This document shows positions 24,512 through 33,410 of a stretch of 64,000 nt of DNA, one piece after another. The stretch covers positions 275,855 through 339,854 of the forward strand of contig JALEFZ010000006.1 of NCBI GenBank assembly GCA_022760475.1, read 5' to 3'. The position numbers were made by a program, and so were the translations under genes. The DNA is from Bacteroidia bacterium. Lineage in GTDB: Bacteria > Bacteroidota > Bacteroidia > J057. Under the pieces are notes generated by a model. That model was not told the origin of the DNA. It worked only from the letters and a program-made list of their open reading frames with translations, and did no database searches. The first letter of the stretch is position 1. Every line of letters starts with the position of its first letter.

Positions 24512-25831
24512 GTGGCTGAAAACAGCAAGCCAAATATTATGAGACATATTGCTTCCAGGCATTTAAAATTAACCGCAGAAGAGGCGGTAAGCTCCGTTAG
24601 TTCAGGTGATCGTGTCTTTGTACACGGGGTGGCAATGACTCCGCTTTCTTTGACTCATGCCCTTGCGGCCAGAGCTTCTGAATTGGAGGATGTTGAGATC
24701 ATTCATATCCATACCGAGGGACAGGCGCCCTATGCAGATCCGGCTCTTTCAGCCAGCTTTAAGACCAATTCATGTTTTGTGGGATCGAATGTTCGCAATG
24801 CCCTGGATCAGGGTTATGGCGACTACATTCCCATTTTTCTAAGTGAGATTCCTCTATCATTTAGGAGGGGAATTTTGCCTGTGGATGTGGCGCTAATTAG
24901 CGTTTCTCCACCTGACAAACATGGGTATTGTTCTTTGGGATCATCCGTAGACGTAAGCCTTGCTGCGCTGGAAAAAGCCAATTTTATCATTGCGGAGGTA
25001 AATCCTCAGGTTCCTCGTACCATGGGCGATGGTTTTATTCATTACAATGAAATTGACCTGCTGGTAGAGGTTAATCGACCTTTGCATGAGATTCCCAGTA
25101 AGCCTTTATCTGAAATTGACCTTAAAATAGGTAAGCATATAGCCGAACTGGTTGAAGATGGAGCGACCCTGCAAATGGGAATAGGTTCTATTCCTGATGC
25201 AGTATTGAAATGCCTGGGTTCACATAAGAAACTGGGTATTCATACGGAAATGTTTTCTGATGGAGTGATTGAACTGGTTGAAAAAGGAGTGATTACCGGG
25301 GAGAAAAAGGCTGTTCTACCTAATGTGATTACCTCCTCCTTTGTCATGGGAAGTAAGGCTGTTTATGATTTCATAAATGACAATCCTCTTGTTCAACTTA
25401 AGGATGCCAGTTTCACCAATGATACGGCCATCATTAGACAGAATCCCAAAGTAACGGCAATCAACAGTGCCATTGAAATTGACCTTACAGGTCAGGTCTG
25501 TGCGGATACCATTGGCCCAAGGCAGTTTTCTGGAGTAGGAGGGCAAATGGACTTTATCAGAGGGGCGTCGCTTTCTGAGGGGGGGAAACCTATAATTGCC
25601 ATTTCTTCTACCACCAAAAGGGGAAAATCCAAGATAGTGCCTTTTCTAAAGGAAGGAGCCGGGGTAACTACCACCAGGGCACACGTTCACTATGTGGTTA
25701 CAGAGTATGGAGTAGCGAACCTGTTTGGTAAAAACCTTCGCCAGCGAGCGAAAGCCCTGATCGAAATAGCTCATCCAGACCAAAGAGCCAGCTTGGAAGA
25801 AGCTGCTTACCATCGGTTCAAAAATTTTTAA
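24512..25831 (+). CDS. acetyl-CoA hydrolase/CoA-transferase family protein
   Basis: The 439-residue protein belongs to the acetate/4-hydroxybutyrate CoA-transferase-like family: N-terminal SGDRVFVHGVAMTP, LPVDVALISVSPPDKHGYCSLG, the catalytic Glu246 in GIHTEMFSDG, and QFSGVGGQMDFIRGA near the end. It exchanges CoA between acyl-CoA and a carboxylate, feeding short-chain acids into or out of central metabolism. The annotated start is GTG (24512); ATG at 24539 is also possible. A terminator follows. Confidence 0.92.
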   Translation: MAENSKPNIMRHIASRHLKLTAEEAVSSVSSGDRVFVHGVAMTPLSLTHALAARASELEDVEIIHIHTEGQAPYADPALSASFKTNSCFVGSNVRNALDQGYGDYIPIFLSEIPLSFRRGILPVDVALISVSPPDKHGYCSLGSSVDVSLAALEKANFIIAEVNPQVPRTMGDGFIHYNEIDLLVEVNRPLHEIPSKPLSEIDLKIGKHIAELVEDGATLQMGIGSIPDAVLKCLGSHKKLGIHTEMFSDGVIELVEKGVITGEKKAVLPNVITSSFVMGSKAVYDFINDNPLVQLKDASFTNDTAIIRQNPKVTAINSAIEIDLTGQVCADTIGPRQFSGVGGQMDFIRGASLSEGGKPIIAISSTTKRGKSKIVPFLKEGAGVTTTRAHVHYVVTEYGVANLFGKNLRQRAKALIEIAHPDQRASLEEAAYHRFKNF

Positions 25832-25846
25832 GTAGACAATGATTAA

Positions 25847-25882
25847 AAAAGCCCCATCCTAATGAATCTGGACGGGGCTTTT
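25847..25882. terminator. bidirectional terminator
   Basis: AAAAGCCCCaTCC pairs with GGAcGGGGCTTTT (one mismatch), with T-tracts on both strands, between the converging genes ending at 25831 and 25897. Confidence 0.82.
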
Positions 25883-25896
25883 GATTTCAGGCGGCA

Positions 25897-27042
25897 TTAC
25901 TTATTCTCGGACCATGCTTTAAAACGATAGATGTGATAAGGAGCATTTTCTTTTATGTGCTTTTTGCTCTGTAGCATTTGATTGGGGATATCACTATCTG
26001 CAAGGTAGAAGGTGTTGGTACCGGAGAGGGAGAGGCCATCGGCCCAGCGAATTCGTTCATCCTTGATCAGGGTAAAACCCTTTGCCTCTGGTGTTACGAT
26101 ATAAATTCCCTGATTCTCAACATCTGTGATGTAAACATTGCCTTGATGGTCAGTTCGAATTCCATCGCTTAAAGGCTTCCTTGCAACAGACTCTACTGCC
26201 TCTGCCAGTTGTGCATCAGTTTTTGAGAAATCAAAAGCCACCTCTGTTGGAATGCGGTATAGATTTGAACTGCCCATGGGTGCATAATACATGTACCTTC
26301 CATCCCTGCTGAAATCAAGCCCATCAATTCCTGTCAACAGATCTACCATTCCACCGAAGAACCTCATTTTTTTATGTGGAGTTACAGGGACAAATCCTTC
26401 ATCTCGCATACTTGAGTGCCCTTCCAGCAGGTTTTTGCTTTCTCCACTCTCCAGTTTAAGGACTGCAAGACTTGGCTGCTTACCAAAAAAACTGACATTG
26501 GCTACTGCGATATATTTTCCATCGGGAGAGACGGTAAGGTCATTGAAGAAGGAGAATTTTTTGGCCACATCCGTAGGAAAGGTAAACTCCTGGGAGACTT
26601 TATTTGAATTTAAATCAAATGCCGTGAGTTTCACTTCATCGAATCCATGATTCCCATGGTCAATGGTCCAAAGTCGATTTTGCAGATCCGTAAATACCCC
26701 CAGGACTGCCTTGAAGTTATCCTGGTAGGACGCATCTGGATAAGGTATTGCCTTTCCATTAACTATCTCCATTAACTTGTTCTTGTCTGGCCTACTTTCT
26801 GGATGAATGGTAAAAAATACCCGTGTGATTTGATTGGTATCCTTGGAGGCTGCAACATTTCCGATAGGCTCATCAAAAGCCAGAACTTCGATAAGCTCAT
26901 TCTGGCTATAAATGGGGGCGGTAGAGATGTCTTGATACGCTTTGCCACCACCGTATCGTAGCCTCATGAAAATCACAAATGCAAAAATAATAAGGACTAA
27001 AATTATCCCTATTGAGCTAAAGATTCGTTTGATTGTTTTCAT
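25897..27042 (-). CDS. MRJP/Yellow-like beta-propeller protein
   Basis: The 381-residue protein has an N-terminal membrane anchor or signal (about 8-27) and a six-bladed propeller of the major-royal-jelly/Yellow type: AVLGVFTDLQNRLWTIDHG, GIDGLDFSRDGRYMYYAPM, and SDGIRTDHQGNVYITDVENQGI. Bacterial members are extracytoplasmic; some SMP-30/Yellow relatives act as lactonases or dopachrome-converting enzymes, but the substrate here is unknown. The tetR gene lies upstream on the same strand, and a 16-base operator palindrome lies 31 bases before its start, so TetR control is very likely. Confidence 0.82.
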   Translation of the reverse strand: MKTIKRIFSSIGIILVLIIFAFVIFMRLRYGGGKAYQDISTAPIYSQNELIEVLAFDEPIGNVAASKDTNQITRVFFTIHPESRPDKNKLMEIVNGKAIPYPDASYQDNFKAVLGVFTDLQNRLWTIDHGNHGFDEVKLTAFDLNSNKVSQEFTFPTDVAKKFSFFNDLTVSPDGKYIAVANVSFFGKQPSLAVLKLESGESKNLLEGHSSMRDEGFVPVTPHKKMRFFGGMVDLLTGIDGLDFSRDGRYMYYAPMGSSNLYRIPTEVAFDFSKTDAQLAEAVESVARKPLSDGIRTDHQGNVYITDVENQGIYIVTPEAKGFTLIKDERIRWADGLSLSGTNTFYLADSDIPNQMLQSKKHIKENAPYHIYRFKAWSENK

Positions 27043-27069
27043 CTATATGATTGATTTTGGATTCTTAAA

Positions 27070-27096
27070 TAGGTGAATAATTATTCACTTATAATG
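27070..27096. promoter_or_regulatory. TetR-type operator, copy 1 (between tetR and the MRJP-like gene)
   Basis: The palindrome GTGAATAATTATTCAC (27073-27088) lies within a 27-base block that is identical at 27822-27848. This copy is in the 60-base gap upstream of the MRJP-like start codon, where a bound repressor would block transcription. Confidence 0.8.
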
Positions 27097-27102
27097 CAAA
27101 AA

Positions 27103-27678
27103 TTATCTCCTTATGCTTTGCCATGCCATTTCGAAACAAGATTCAACAATGTCTTTATCGACTTGATCTGTCTTCCCAAAATAAAGCCTGGAGACCTCCT
27201 TGGCACTTCCCATCAGGCTAGCGGCCATAATTTCAACCGGCATATTTTTAATAAAAAGGTCATCTTGAGCTTTCTGAAGATATTGATATAATGGCATGTA
27301 TGCTGCCTCCTTTATGGATCTGGATTTATCATCCAGAATTTCAGAGTTCTGGTATTGATCAATGAACAGGCTCCTTTCAGGATGTTTTAAACTGGCTTTT
27401 AAATAATTGATCCATAGCAGTTTAAATCCTTTTGGGAAGGCTAATTCAGGAGAGTATCCCTCAAAGGTCTCCTCCATTTTTGCCCCTTTTAATTGTTGGT
27501 ATAAGGCATTGATTAATGCTTTCTTATCCTTGAAATAAATATAAACCGTGCCTGTAGCCAGTCCTGCTTCTTTAGCAACACTGGCAATTCTGAAGTCTGC
27601 ATAGCCGGTTTGTAAAACCAGCCTCAAGGAAGCTTCAAAAAGCACTTTGATCTTATTCTCATCTTTTGGTTTGGGCAT
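27103..27678 (-). CDS. TetR-family transcription repressor
   Basis: The 191-residue protein has an N-terminal TetR helix-turn-helix (about 20-50, FRIASVAKEAGLATGTVYIYFKDKKALI) and a helical ligand-binding domain. Copies of one identical palindrome lie on both sides of the gene, so it probably represses itself and the MRJP-like gene and is released by a small molecule that may be related to the MRJP-like enzyme's substrate. Confidence 0.92.
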   Translation of the reverse strand: MPKPKDENKIKVLFEASLRLVLQTGYADFRIASVAKEAGLATGTVYIYFKDKKALINALYQQLKGAKMEETFEGYSPELAFPKGFKLLWINYLKASLKHPERSLFIDQYQNSEILDDKSRSIKEAAYMPLYQYLQKAQDDLFIKNMPVEIMAASLMGSAKEVSRLYFGKTDQVDKDIVESCFEMAWQSIRR

Positions 27679-27821
27679 GGATTTTATAGCCTTGGATCTT
27701 TTTTGCCAGTCATTTAGCTTTTTGGGAGTTTGGAATGTGTTGGTAGTTAAGTAGTTAGTTTCTCACCTGGGTAATATCCTAATGAGGTTTTTATCCCAAT
27801 AGCGTTTACTCACTAAGAGTG

Positions 27822-27848
27822 TAGGTGAATAATTATTCACTTATAATG
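27822..27848. promoter_or_regulatory. TetR-type operator, copy 2 (upstream of tetR)
   Basis: Same 27-base block as at 27070-27096, palindrome at 27825-27840, in the same orientation, about 145 bases before the tetR start codon. The gene-free stretch 27679-28060 holds otherwise only a weak terminator-like stem. Confidence 0.78.
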
Positions 27849-27954
27849 TAGAAGCAATAACTAATAAAAAGTCCTTTAATCCAAGTTTTAGGTAGTTGGG
27901 TACATTGAATTTGGTTTTTTGGGGAGTCAGTTTTTTCAAAAGCCAAGGAAAAAA

Positions 27955-27977
27955 ATGTAGATATAGTGGTGCTACAT
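27955..27977 (-). terminator. possible weak terminator after the porin gene
   Basis: ATGTAG and CTACAT (6 bp, 11-base loop) are followed on the minus strand by a T-run. It lies 84 bases after the porin stop codon. Confidence 0.35.
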
Positions 27978-28060
27978 CGAGGTTTTTTGACACTGGATTT
28001 TAGGGAAAATGGCCCAAAGGATGCCGAAATGAGATAGCTCGACTACTTAAATGGAATTTT

Positions 28061-30301
28061 TCAATTGTAGAAGCTCCAGTTGACACCGAAGCTCACGACG
28101 CGTTCAAGCATGGGGTAAAATGGCGTGGTGAAGTAGCCATTTGTCAACAGAAACTCATTGACATGCTGGACACGCCCCCAAACATAAACCCCTCTGAGCT
28201 TTAGAACTGCAAATAAACCTGCTCGGAAGTAGGGTGTCATTTCATAGTTGGTGGCAAAGTATTCAGTAGAGATTGGATCTATGGTCTGGCCTGCAAATCT
28301 TCCAAAGTACCTCAGGTCAATACCTGCACGAAATTGTTGAGCGAAGGCGACCTTGTTGTTTTCATAGAAAAGGGAAGAGTTTCCATACCAATTGGGAGCA
28401 GATTGTTCCTGCAACCTTGTTTCCAAGTTGTCAGCGCTTGCAGTTTCAATTTGATAAGCAATGGTATTTTCCAGGTAGAACTTTCGCCAGAACCTCAGCC
28501 TAAAACTGGCCTCTAATCCAATCCAGTTGATGCCATTGTCCATGTCTTGTACTACTTCGAGATTGGAGTTGTAGTAAATGGGGTTGTCAATCCTTGTGAA
28601 GAAACCTCGGAGTTTGGCATACATTGGCAAAAGGGTATCACTAAGTCCTACTTTAACAGGAAAATCATATCGAATACTGGCCTCTGTATGGGTAAACAAC
28701 TGGTTGGTCAAATTTCTATTGGGGACATAAGCATTCCCTGAATCTCCTACGAAAAATGTCTGGAACAAACTGGGGTTCATATCTCGGAGGGTAAAAGCAC
28801 CATCCACAGAAACGGGGCGGTATCTCGCAGAGGAATCAGGAATGGGGATCTCTCCCAAACTGTCCTTCTTGACGAAGAATTTATGCTTCTTATATCGTTG
28901 AATTTGGGTCCATGGCTCCAAATGTGCCTTGATTTGAACGTCTCGTTCTGCGGAGAACCTGTCAGAAAACCTTTGCCTTAGATGGCCTTCTATTCTGGCA
29001 AGGGGAAATGAAATGCTGCCATTGACTATTTGGTCGGTACTGTTTAGGGTGGTGAGGGTGGTATCTTTGACAAATTGCAGTACCTGATAATCCAGGCCTC
29101 CATTCACATTTACCTGGAACCCTCCCTTGGTTTGGAGAGAATAACTGGCCATTCCACTTAGTTTGAACCTGCGGCTAAGCCAATCTTCAGTTATAGAATT
29201 AGAGCCCGAATCAAGGCTGGCATAAACGGGAATGAGGTTTGCTTCCAGGTTGGAGGTACTGATGCTGGCATCTGAATAATCCAAATCATTGATCTCCCAA
29301 ATGATCTCATTCCTCAGAGTAAGCCTGTTTTTAATCTTGGCACTATCAGAAAGTGGGATAAGTTCGTACTGGTGGTCAAGGTAAATCTCCCGCATGCGAT
29401 TCTTTCTCAGGGCATCATCAAGCAGTGGGGCGTTATTAGACTTGAAAAAGCTACCATTGAAGTCTGTATTCCATTCAGCATTAGAAAATAGAGGAAAATA
29501 AACGGACCTATCGGTAATCAGGTCTCCGCTTTGGACAAGGAAGTTGCTGGTGCCAGATTTGGGAATCCCTCCATTGAAGGCATCATTGAGGAGGTTATAT
29601 GAAACCACTGCAAAGGCATGATACCTGTCTTTAAAAGCATGAAAGTTGGCAGAAAGGTAGAGGTTCAGGTGATCGGTCACCATGTCTCTATAAGCCGATT
29701 CTGACAGTCGTCTTTGAATATAAAAGGTGGTATTCAGAAATGGGTTTATGTTTCTGGAAACAGTTACATCTGTAGTTTGAAGTCGGTCAGGGCCTTGCAT
29801 ATACAGGACATTGACATATGGAGTCCTTGTATCAATGAATTGTGCCTTGTTTTTTCCGTCGATGATGTAGTCGTTGTAGCTATTCAGGATGGGATTTTTC
29901 CATTGGTCAAGGATGAAGTTTTGGTTTTTTACCCCATCTCGCCAGACCTGGAATGGTTTCCCGGATTGACCCAAGCTTTGAATAAAGCCCTGCTGCCATT
30001 CGATTTCATCATATTTGTATTGATTTCCAAGCCTGTTCTCAAGGGAATATTGTCTATCCTGATGTAGGAATAGTGCATCCCGATCCCAAAACTTCACATT
30101 TGGTTTTATTTTGATCTTTTTACCAGATCCTGTATCATTTCTGGAGGTATCCGGTGCAAGATTTATATTGCTGAATCCAGGATCTCCTGGGAAGTTGACC
30201 TGTTCGCCACCATTATCCGTATACACCTGAGCCATTAGCCCCGGCAACATTCCTCCAAATAGAAGGATTGCTCCGAAAATATATTTTAATCTCCTCCGCA
30301 T
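28061..30301 (-). CDS. putative porin (large outer membrane beta-barrel)
   Basis: The 746-residue protein has a signal peptide (to about residue 25, LMAQ), a short proline/lysine-rich stretch, and a long barrel with regular amphipathic strands and a C-terminal aromatic strand (VSFGVNWSFYN), as in the Bacteroidota 'putative porin' family. It has no TonB plug. It lies 71 bases after the purine nucleoside phosphorylase gene on the same strand, so both may be transcribed together; nucleoside uptake is a guess only. Confidence 0.8.
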   Translation of the reverse strand: MRRRLKYIFGAILLFGGMLPGLMAQVYTDNGGEQVNFPGDPGFSNINLAPDTSRNDTGSGKKIKIKPNVKFWDRDALFLHQDRQYSLENRLGNQYKYDEIEWQQGFIQSLGQSGKPFQVWRDGVKNQNFILDQWKNPILNSYNDYIIDGKNKAQFIDTRTPYVNVLYMQGPDRLQTTDVTVSRNINPFLNTTFYIQRRLSESAYRDMVTDHLNLYLSANFHAFKDRYHAFAVVSYNLLNDAFNGGIPKSGTSNFLVQSGDLITDRSVYFPLFSNAEWNTDFNGSFFKSNNAPLLDDALRKNRMREIYLDHQYELIPLSDSAKIKNRLTLRNEIIWEINDLDYSDASISTSNLEANLIPVYASLDSGSNSITEDWLSRRFKLSGMASYSLQTKGGFQVNVNGGLDYQVLQFVKDTTLTTLNSTDQIVNGSISFPLARIEGHLRQRFSDRFSAERDVQIKAHLEPWTQIQRYKKHKFFVKKDSLGEIPIPDSSARYRPVSVDGAFTLRDMNPSLFQTFFVGDSGNAYVPNRNLTNQLFTHTEASIRYDFPVKVGLSDTLLPMYAKLRGFFTRIDNPIYYNSNLEVVQDMDNGINWIGLEASFRLRFWRKFYLENTIAYQIETASADNLETRLQEQSAPNWYGNSSLFYENNKVAFAQQFRAGIDLRYFGRFAGQTIDPISTEYFATNYEMTPYFRAGLFAVLKLRGVYVWGRVQHVNEFLLTNGYFTTPFYPMLERVVSFGVNWSFYN

Positions 30302-30372
30302 CTAGGATAATTACTTAATGCTTGTCCTTGGGTATCAAAGGGACTTCAAGCAGGGCAATGGTTGTTTGAGGG

Positions 30373-31197
30373 TTAAAGTTCCTTAATCAGGGTGGAAATG
30401 ATATCTGTCAATTTGGGTTCTGCCTGTTTGGCAATTTCAATGACTTCATCAAGGTTGAATGACCTCAGGTTATCGGGATCACATTCGTCAGTAATGACCG
30501 AAATGGCGCAAACACATAGCCCCATATGTCTAGCGACAAGAACTTCGGGAACAGTCGACATACCCACCAGGTCTCCACCGATAATTTTCATAAAGCGATA
30601 TTCAGCTGGGGTTTCAAGATTCGGACCTGTTACAGCCACATATACCCCCTTGTGCATGTTATAACCTTTTTCTTTGGCCAATTCAAGCGACCTATTGACC
30701 AGTTTCATGTCATAGGGTTTACTCATGTCTGGGAACCTGGGGCCAAGTTCATTTATATTACTTCCTCTCAGGGGGTTGTCTGTTTGTAGGTTTATGTGGT
30801 CGTAAACTGCCACCAGGTCTCCCAGTTTATAATCAAGGTTTACCCCACCTGCTGCACCTGAAAGAAACAGGGTATGGATTCCCAGGAGTTTGAGGATGCG
30901 AATTGGGAAGGTAATTTCTTCCATCGAATAACCTTCATAATAATGCATCCTTCCTTGCATGGCAACCACACTGGTATTGCCGAGCTTGCCAAAAATCAAG
31001 CGTCCAAAGTGGCTTTCCACAGTTGAGATGGGGAAGTGAGGAATGAAGTTGTAAGGGATTACCCTTTCCTGGACGATTTGATCTGCCAAGGCACCGAGTC
31101 CTGTCCCAAGGATGATACCTATTTCTGGCTGTTCTCCCTTGTATTGGCGTCGGATAAATTCAAGGGCATCGGAATATTCTTTCATTTTGGAATCCAT
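30373..31197 (-). CDS. purine nucleoside phosphorylase, trimeric class
   Basis: The 274-residue enzyme has the class-I PNP motifs: GTGLGAL phosphate loop, HFGRLIFG, QGRMHYYEGYS, VTGPNLETPAE (Glu195) and GMSTVPEV (Met213). It splits purine nucleosides with phosphate into base and ribose-1-phosphate. At the position of human Asn243, which helps select 6-oxopurines, this protein has Asp237 (SVITDECDP). A TATATTTG box at 31255-31248 on the minus strand suggests a promoter with a leader of about 45 bases. Confidence 0.93.
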   Translation of the reverse strand: MDSKMKEYSDALEFIRRQYKGEQPEIGIILGTGLGALADQIVQERVIPYNFIPHFPISTVESHFGRLIFGKLGNTSVVAMQGRMHYYEGYSMEEITFPIRILKLLGIHTLFLSGAAGGVNLDYKLGDLVAVYDHINLQTDNPLRGSNINELGPRFPDMSKPYDMKLVNRSLELAKEKGYNMHKGVYVAVTGPNLETPAEYRFMKIIGGDLVGMSTVPEVLVARHMGLCVCAISVITDECDPDNLRSFNLDEVIEIAKQAEPKLTDIISTLIKEL

Positions 31198-31247
31198 ATA
31201 TAGAGGAAATATGGCAATTGCTTGCTTAGTCTTTTTTTGTGGGGCTG

Positions 31248-31255
31248 CAAATATA
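31248..31255 (-). promoter_or_regulatory. -7 box (TATATTTG) of the PNP gene
   Basis: An exact TAnnTTTG match on the minus strand at a sensible distance from the start at 31197. No convincing TTG is seen at the -33 position. Confidence 0.5.
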
Positions 31256-31295
31256 GGAAAATGACACGAATCGCCCTATTAATCAGGGGCATAGG

Positions 31296-32336
31296 CTACC
31301 ATTCATAGCTAAAATGATCCATCTCCGTGGCGCAGTTGGCCAAGAGTTCAATAGAAGCCTGAATGTCATCCTTGTGGCACATTTCTACAACCGAGTGGAT
31401 GTGTCTTGTCGGAATGGAAATACAGCCCGCGATGGCACCGTCTCCTCCTCTTTGTAGCATAGCGGTATCTGTTCCACCACCTGTAAGGATTTCCATTTGG
31501 TATGAAATTCCTTTCTTTTCTGCGAGTTCTTCCATGAAGCGAACCATCCTGCTGTCTGCGATCACAGAAGAATCCATGACCTTAATGGCTGTCCCAAAAC
31601 CCAGTTGGGTGATGTATTCATGATCTCCTGCTGAAGGTAGGTCGTTGGCGATGGTAGTATCCAGACCAAAACCAAAATCAGGATTGATCTGTCGGGCAGC
31701 CGTAGTCGCTCCACGAAGTCCTACTTCCTCTTGCACAGTGAAGGTTGCATAGAAGTCAAATGCAGGATCTTTTATTTTTTTCAGCGCTTCAATCAAGATG
31801 AAGACTGATACGCGATTGTCCAGTGATTTGGTCGAAACGCAATTTCCAAGCTCGATAAAGTCCCTTTCACGTGTAACTTTATCTCCTACTCGTATGTGTT
31901 TTTTTACCTCTTCTCCGGGCATTCCAAAGTCGATGAAATAGTCCTGAATCTTTGGAGCTACTCCCCTTTCTTTGGCTGACATCAGGTGAATGGGTTTACT
32001 GCCCATTACTCCTACAAGGTCTGTTTTTCCATGGACGATCACCCTCTGTGCGGTCAGTGTCTTGGGATCAAAGCCTCCCAGGGTGTGGAAGCGAGCGAAA
32101 CCTTTTTTATCAATGTGGGTGATGATAAAAGAAATTTCGTCCATATGGGCAGCGACCATGACCTTTTTGGCTTCCTTTCCTTTTTTGAGGGCTATGACAT
32201 TGCCCATATTATCTACCCTGCATTCATCTACAAGTCCTTCTATTTCTTGCAAAACGATCTGTCGGATGGGGTTTTCGCCACCTGGAGGGCCAGGAGTAAG
32301 GCAGAGTTTTTCTAGCAGTGGGAGATTCAAGGCCAT
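31296..32336 (-). CDS. M42-family metallopeptidase
   Basis: The 346-residue protein shows the M42 (glutamyl aminopeptidase/FrvX) pattern: metal ligands and catalytic residues in AAHMDEIS, KSLDNRVS, TVQEEVGLRGA, GLDTT and the late histidine in IPTRHIHSVVE. It forms large cytoplasmic aminopeptidase assemblies in known members. I chose ATG 32336; a TTG at 32345 would add three residues. Confidence 0.92.
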   Translation of the reverse strand: MALNLPLLEKLCLTPGPPGGENPIRQIVLQEIEGLVDECRVDNMGNVIALKKGKEAKKVMVAAHMDEISFIITHIDKKGFARFHTLGGFDPKTLTAQRVIVHGKTDLVGVMGSKPIHLMSAKERGVAPKIQDYFIDFGMPGEEVKKHIRVGDKVTRERDFIELGNCVSTKSLDNRVSVFILIEALKKIKDPAFDFYATFTVQEEVGLRGATTAARQINPDFGFGLDTTIANDLPSAGDHEYITQLGFGTAIKVMDSSVIADSRMVRFMEELAEKKGISYQMEILTGGGTDTAMLQRGGDGAIAGCISIPTRHIHSVVEMCHKDDIQASIELLANCATEMDHFSYEW

Positions 32337-32632
32337 AATCAGCAAATAATTTTTGGATTGGGAAAATAATAGTAATCGCTCGGAAATGAAACTGTATGCA
32401 AACTAAACCCTCATTCTGATTGATTTTTTGTGCTAATTCTGAGGATTTCTTTTAAAAATCTTCAATCTGCCCTGATTCGGGGAGATAGTCTCTGTTAACT
32501 TCGATTATTTTATGTAATTTTGCCAGACTTTTGAGGTTTAGAAATGTTGCTTCGACATTGTATTTCAAGCCTCTGCACCGCAAGAAGAATAGGGGTACTT
32601 TGATAGCAAAGCAAAAAGGCATCGGTATTAAA

Positions 32633-33310
32633 ATGATTTGGTTGGGGCTCTCTTTGAGTATCCTTGGACTGGCGAATTCATGTAGCCAGAGTGAGGGAAG
32701 CAAAAAGAACCTTGGCTTTGCTGTTGATTCGCTAACCCACCAATTGCAAGCGGAACGCAGGCTCAATCAAAAGTACCAATACTACATCAATCAGGTTCTT
32801 CCCAAACTCGATAAGAGCATCAATTCTGAAGAGTTGGTAAGCATTACCATTGCTACCCCAGGCGATTTCAACCAGCAGATCGTATATCCCAATCCCGTCA
32901 ATGTAAGTAGCACTGAAAGCAATGCAAGGGTAGCAAGTCCACAAGGACTCAATCATGTAGCTACGCTGGAATACCAACCCGGAGCCAGTGGCCTTACCGA
33001 AGGCATGCGACAAGCCTTGACTTTCATGGCAGATAGCCTTCGAAATTCGGAGCAATATCTGGTATTGATTGAAGGACATACCGACAATTCGGAAGCAAAA
33101 GGAGATCCAAGGCTTGAGGATGGATGGCAATTGAGTACAAACAGGGCATCTGAAGTTGCCAGGTTTCTGTTTGGAAAGGGAGTATATCCCCATATGATGG
33201 TGGCTGCAGGTCGAAGCAATTTTAAACCTGTGGCTTCTTTTCAGTCGGAAAAAAGCAACTCAAAGAATCGAAGGGTAGACATTTTTCTAATGCCTGCTGC
33301 TCTAAAATAA
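32633..33310 (+). CDS. OmpA-family lipoprotein
   Basis: From the ATG at 32633, the protein (225 residues) has a lipoprotein signal with Cys17 (LANSC), a short helical part, a linker with PNPVNVSST, and a C-terminal OmpA/MotB peptidoglycan-binding domain (VLIEGHTDN, LSTNRASEVARFL, SKNRRVDIFLMP). It likely ties the outer membrane to the wall. In-frame sequence continues 34 residues upstream, but it would bury the lipoprotein signal. Confidence 0.88.
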   Translation: MIWLGLSLSILGLANSCSQSEGSKKNLGFAVDSLTHQLQAERRLNQKYQYYINQVLPKLDKSINSEELVSITIATPGDFNQQIVYPNPVNVSSTESNARVASPQGLNHVATLEYQPGASGLTEGMRQALTFMADSLRNSEQYLVLIEGHTDNSEAKGDPRLEDGWQLSTNRASEVARFLFGKGVYPHMMVAAGRSNFKPVASFQSEKSNSKNRRVDIFLMPAALK

Positions 33311-33396
33311 TGATTAAAATGGTCAGGGAATCGAAGTTCATACAGAAATTTACCAGGAAGATGACTTTTGATTTCTCCTTGACACAAAAAAACTCC

Positions 33397-33404
33397 TAGA
33401 TTTG
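33397..33404 (+). promoter_or_regulatory. -7 box (TAGATTTG) directly before the RND exporter start
   Basis: An exact TAnnTTTG lies 6 bases before the ATG at 33411, so a transcript from it would have almost no leader. A TTG sits 15 bases upstream, which is short of the usual 19-20. Confidence 0.4.
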
Positions 33405-33410
33405 CGGCTT

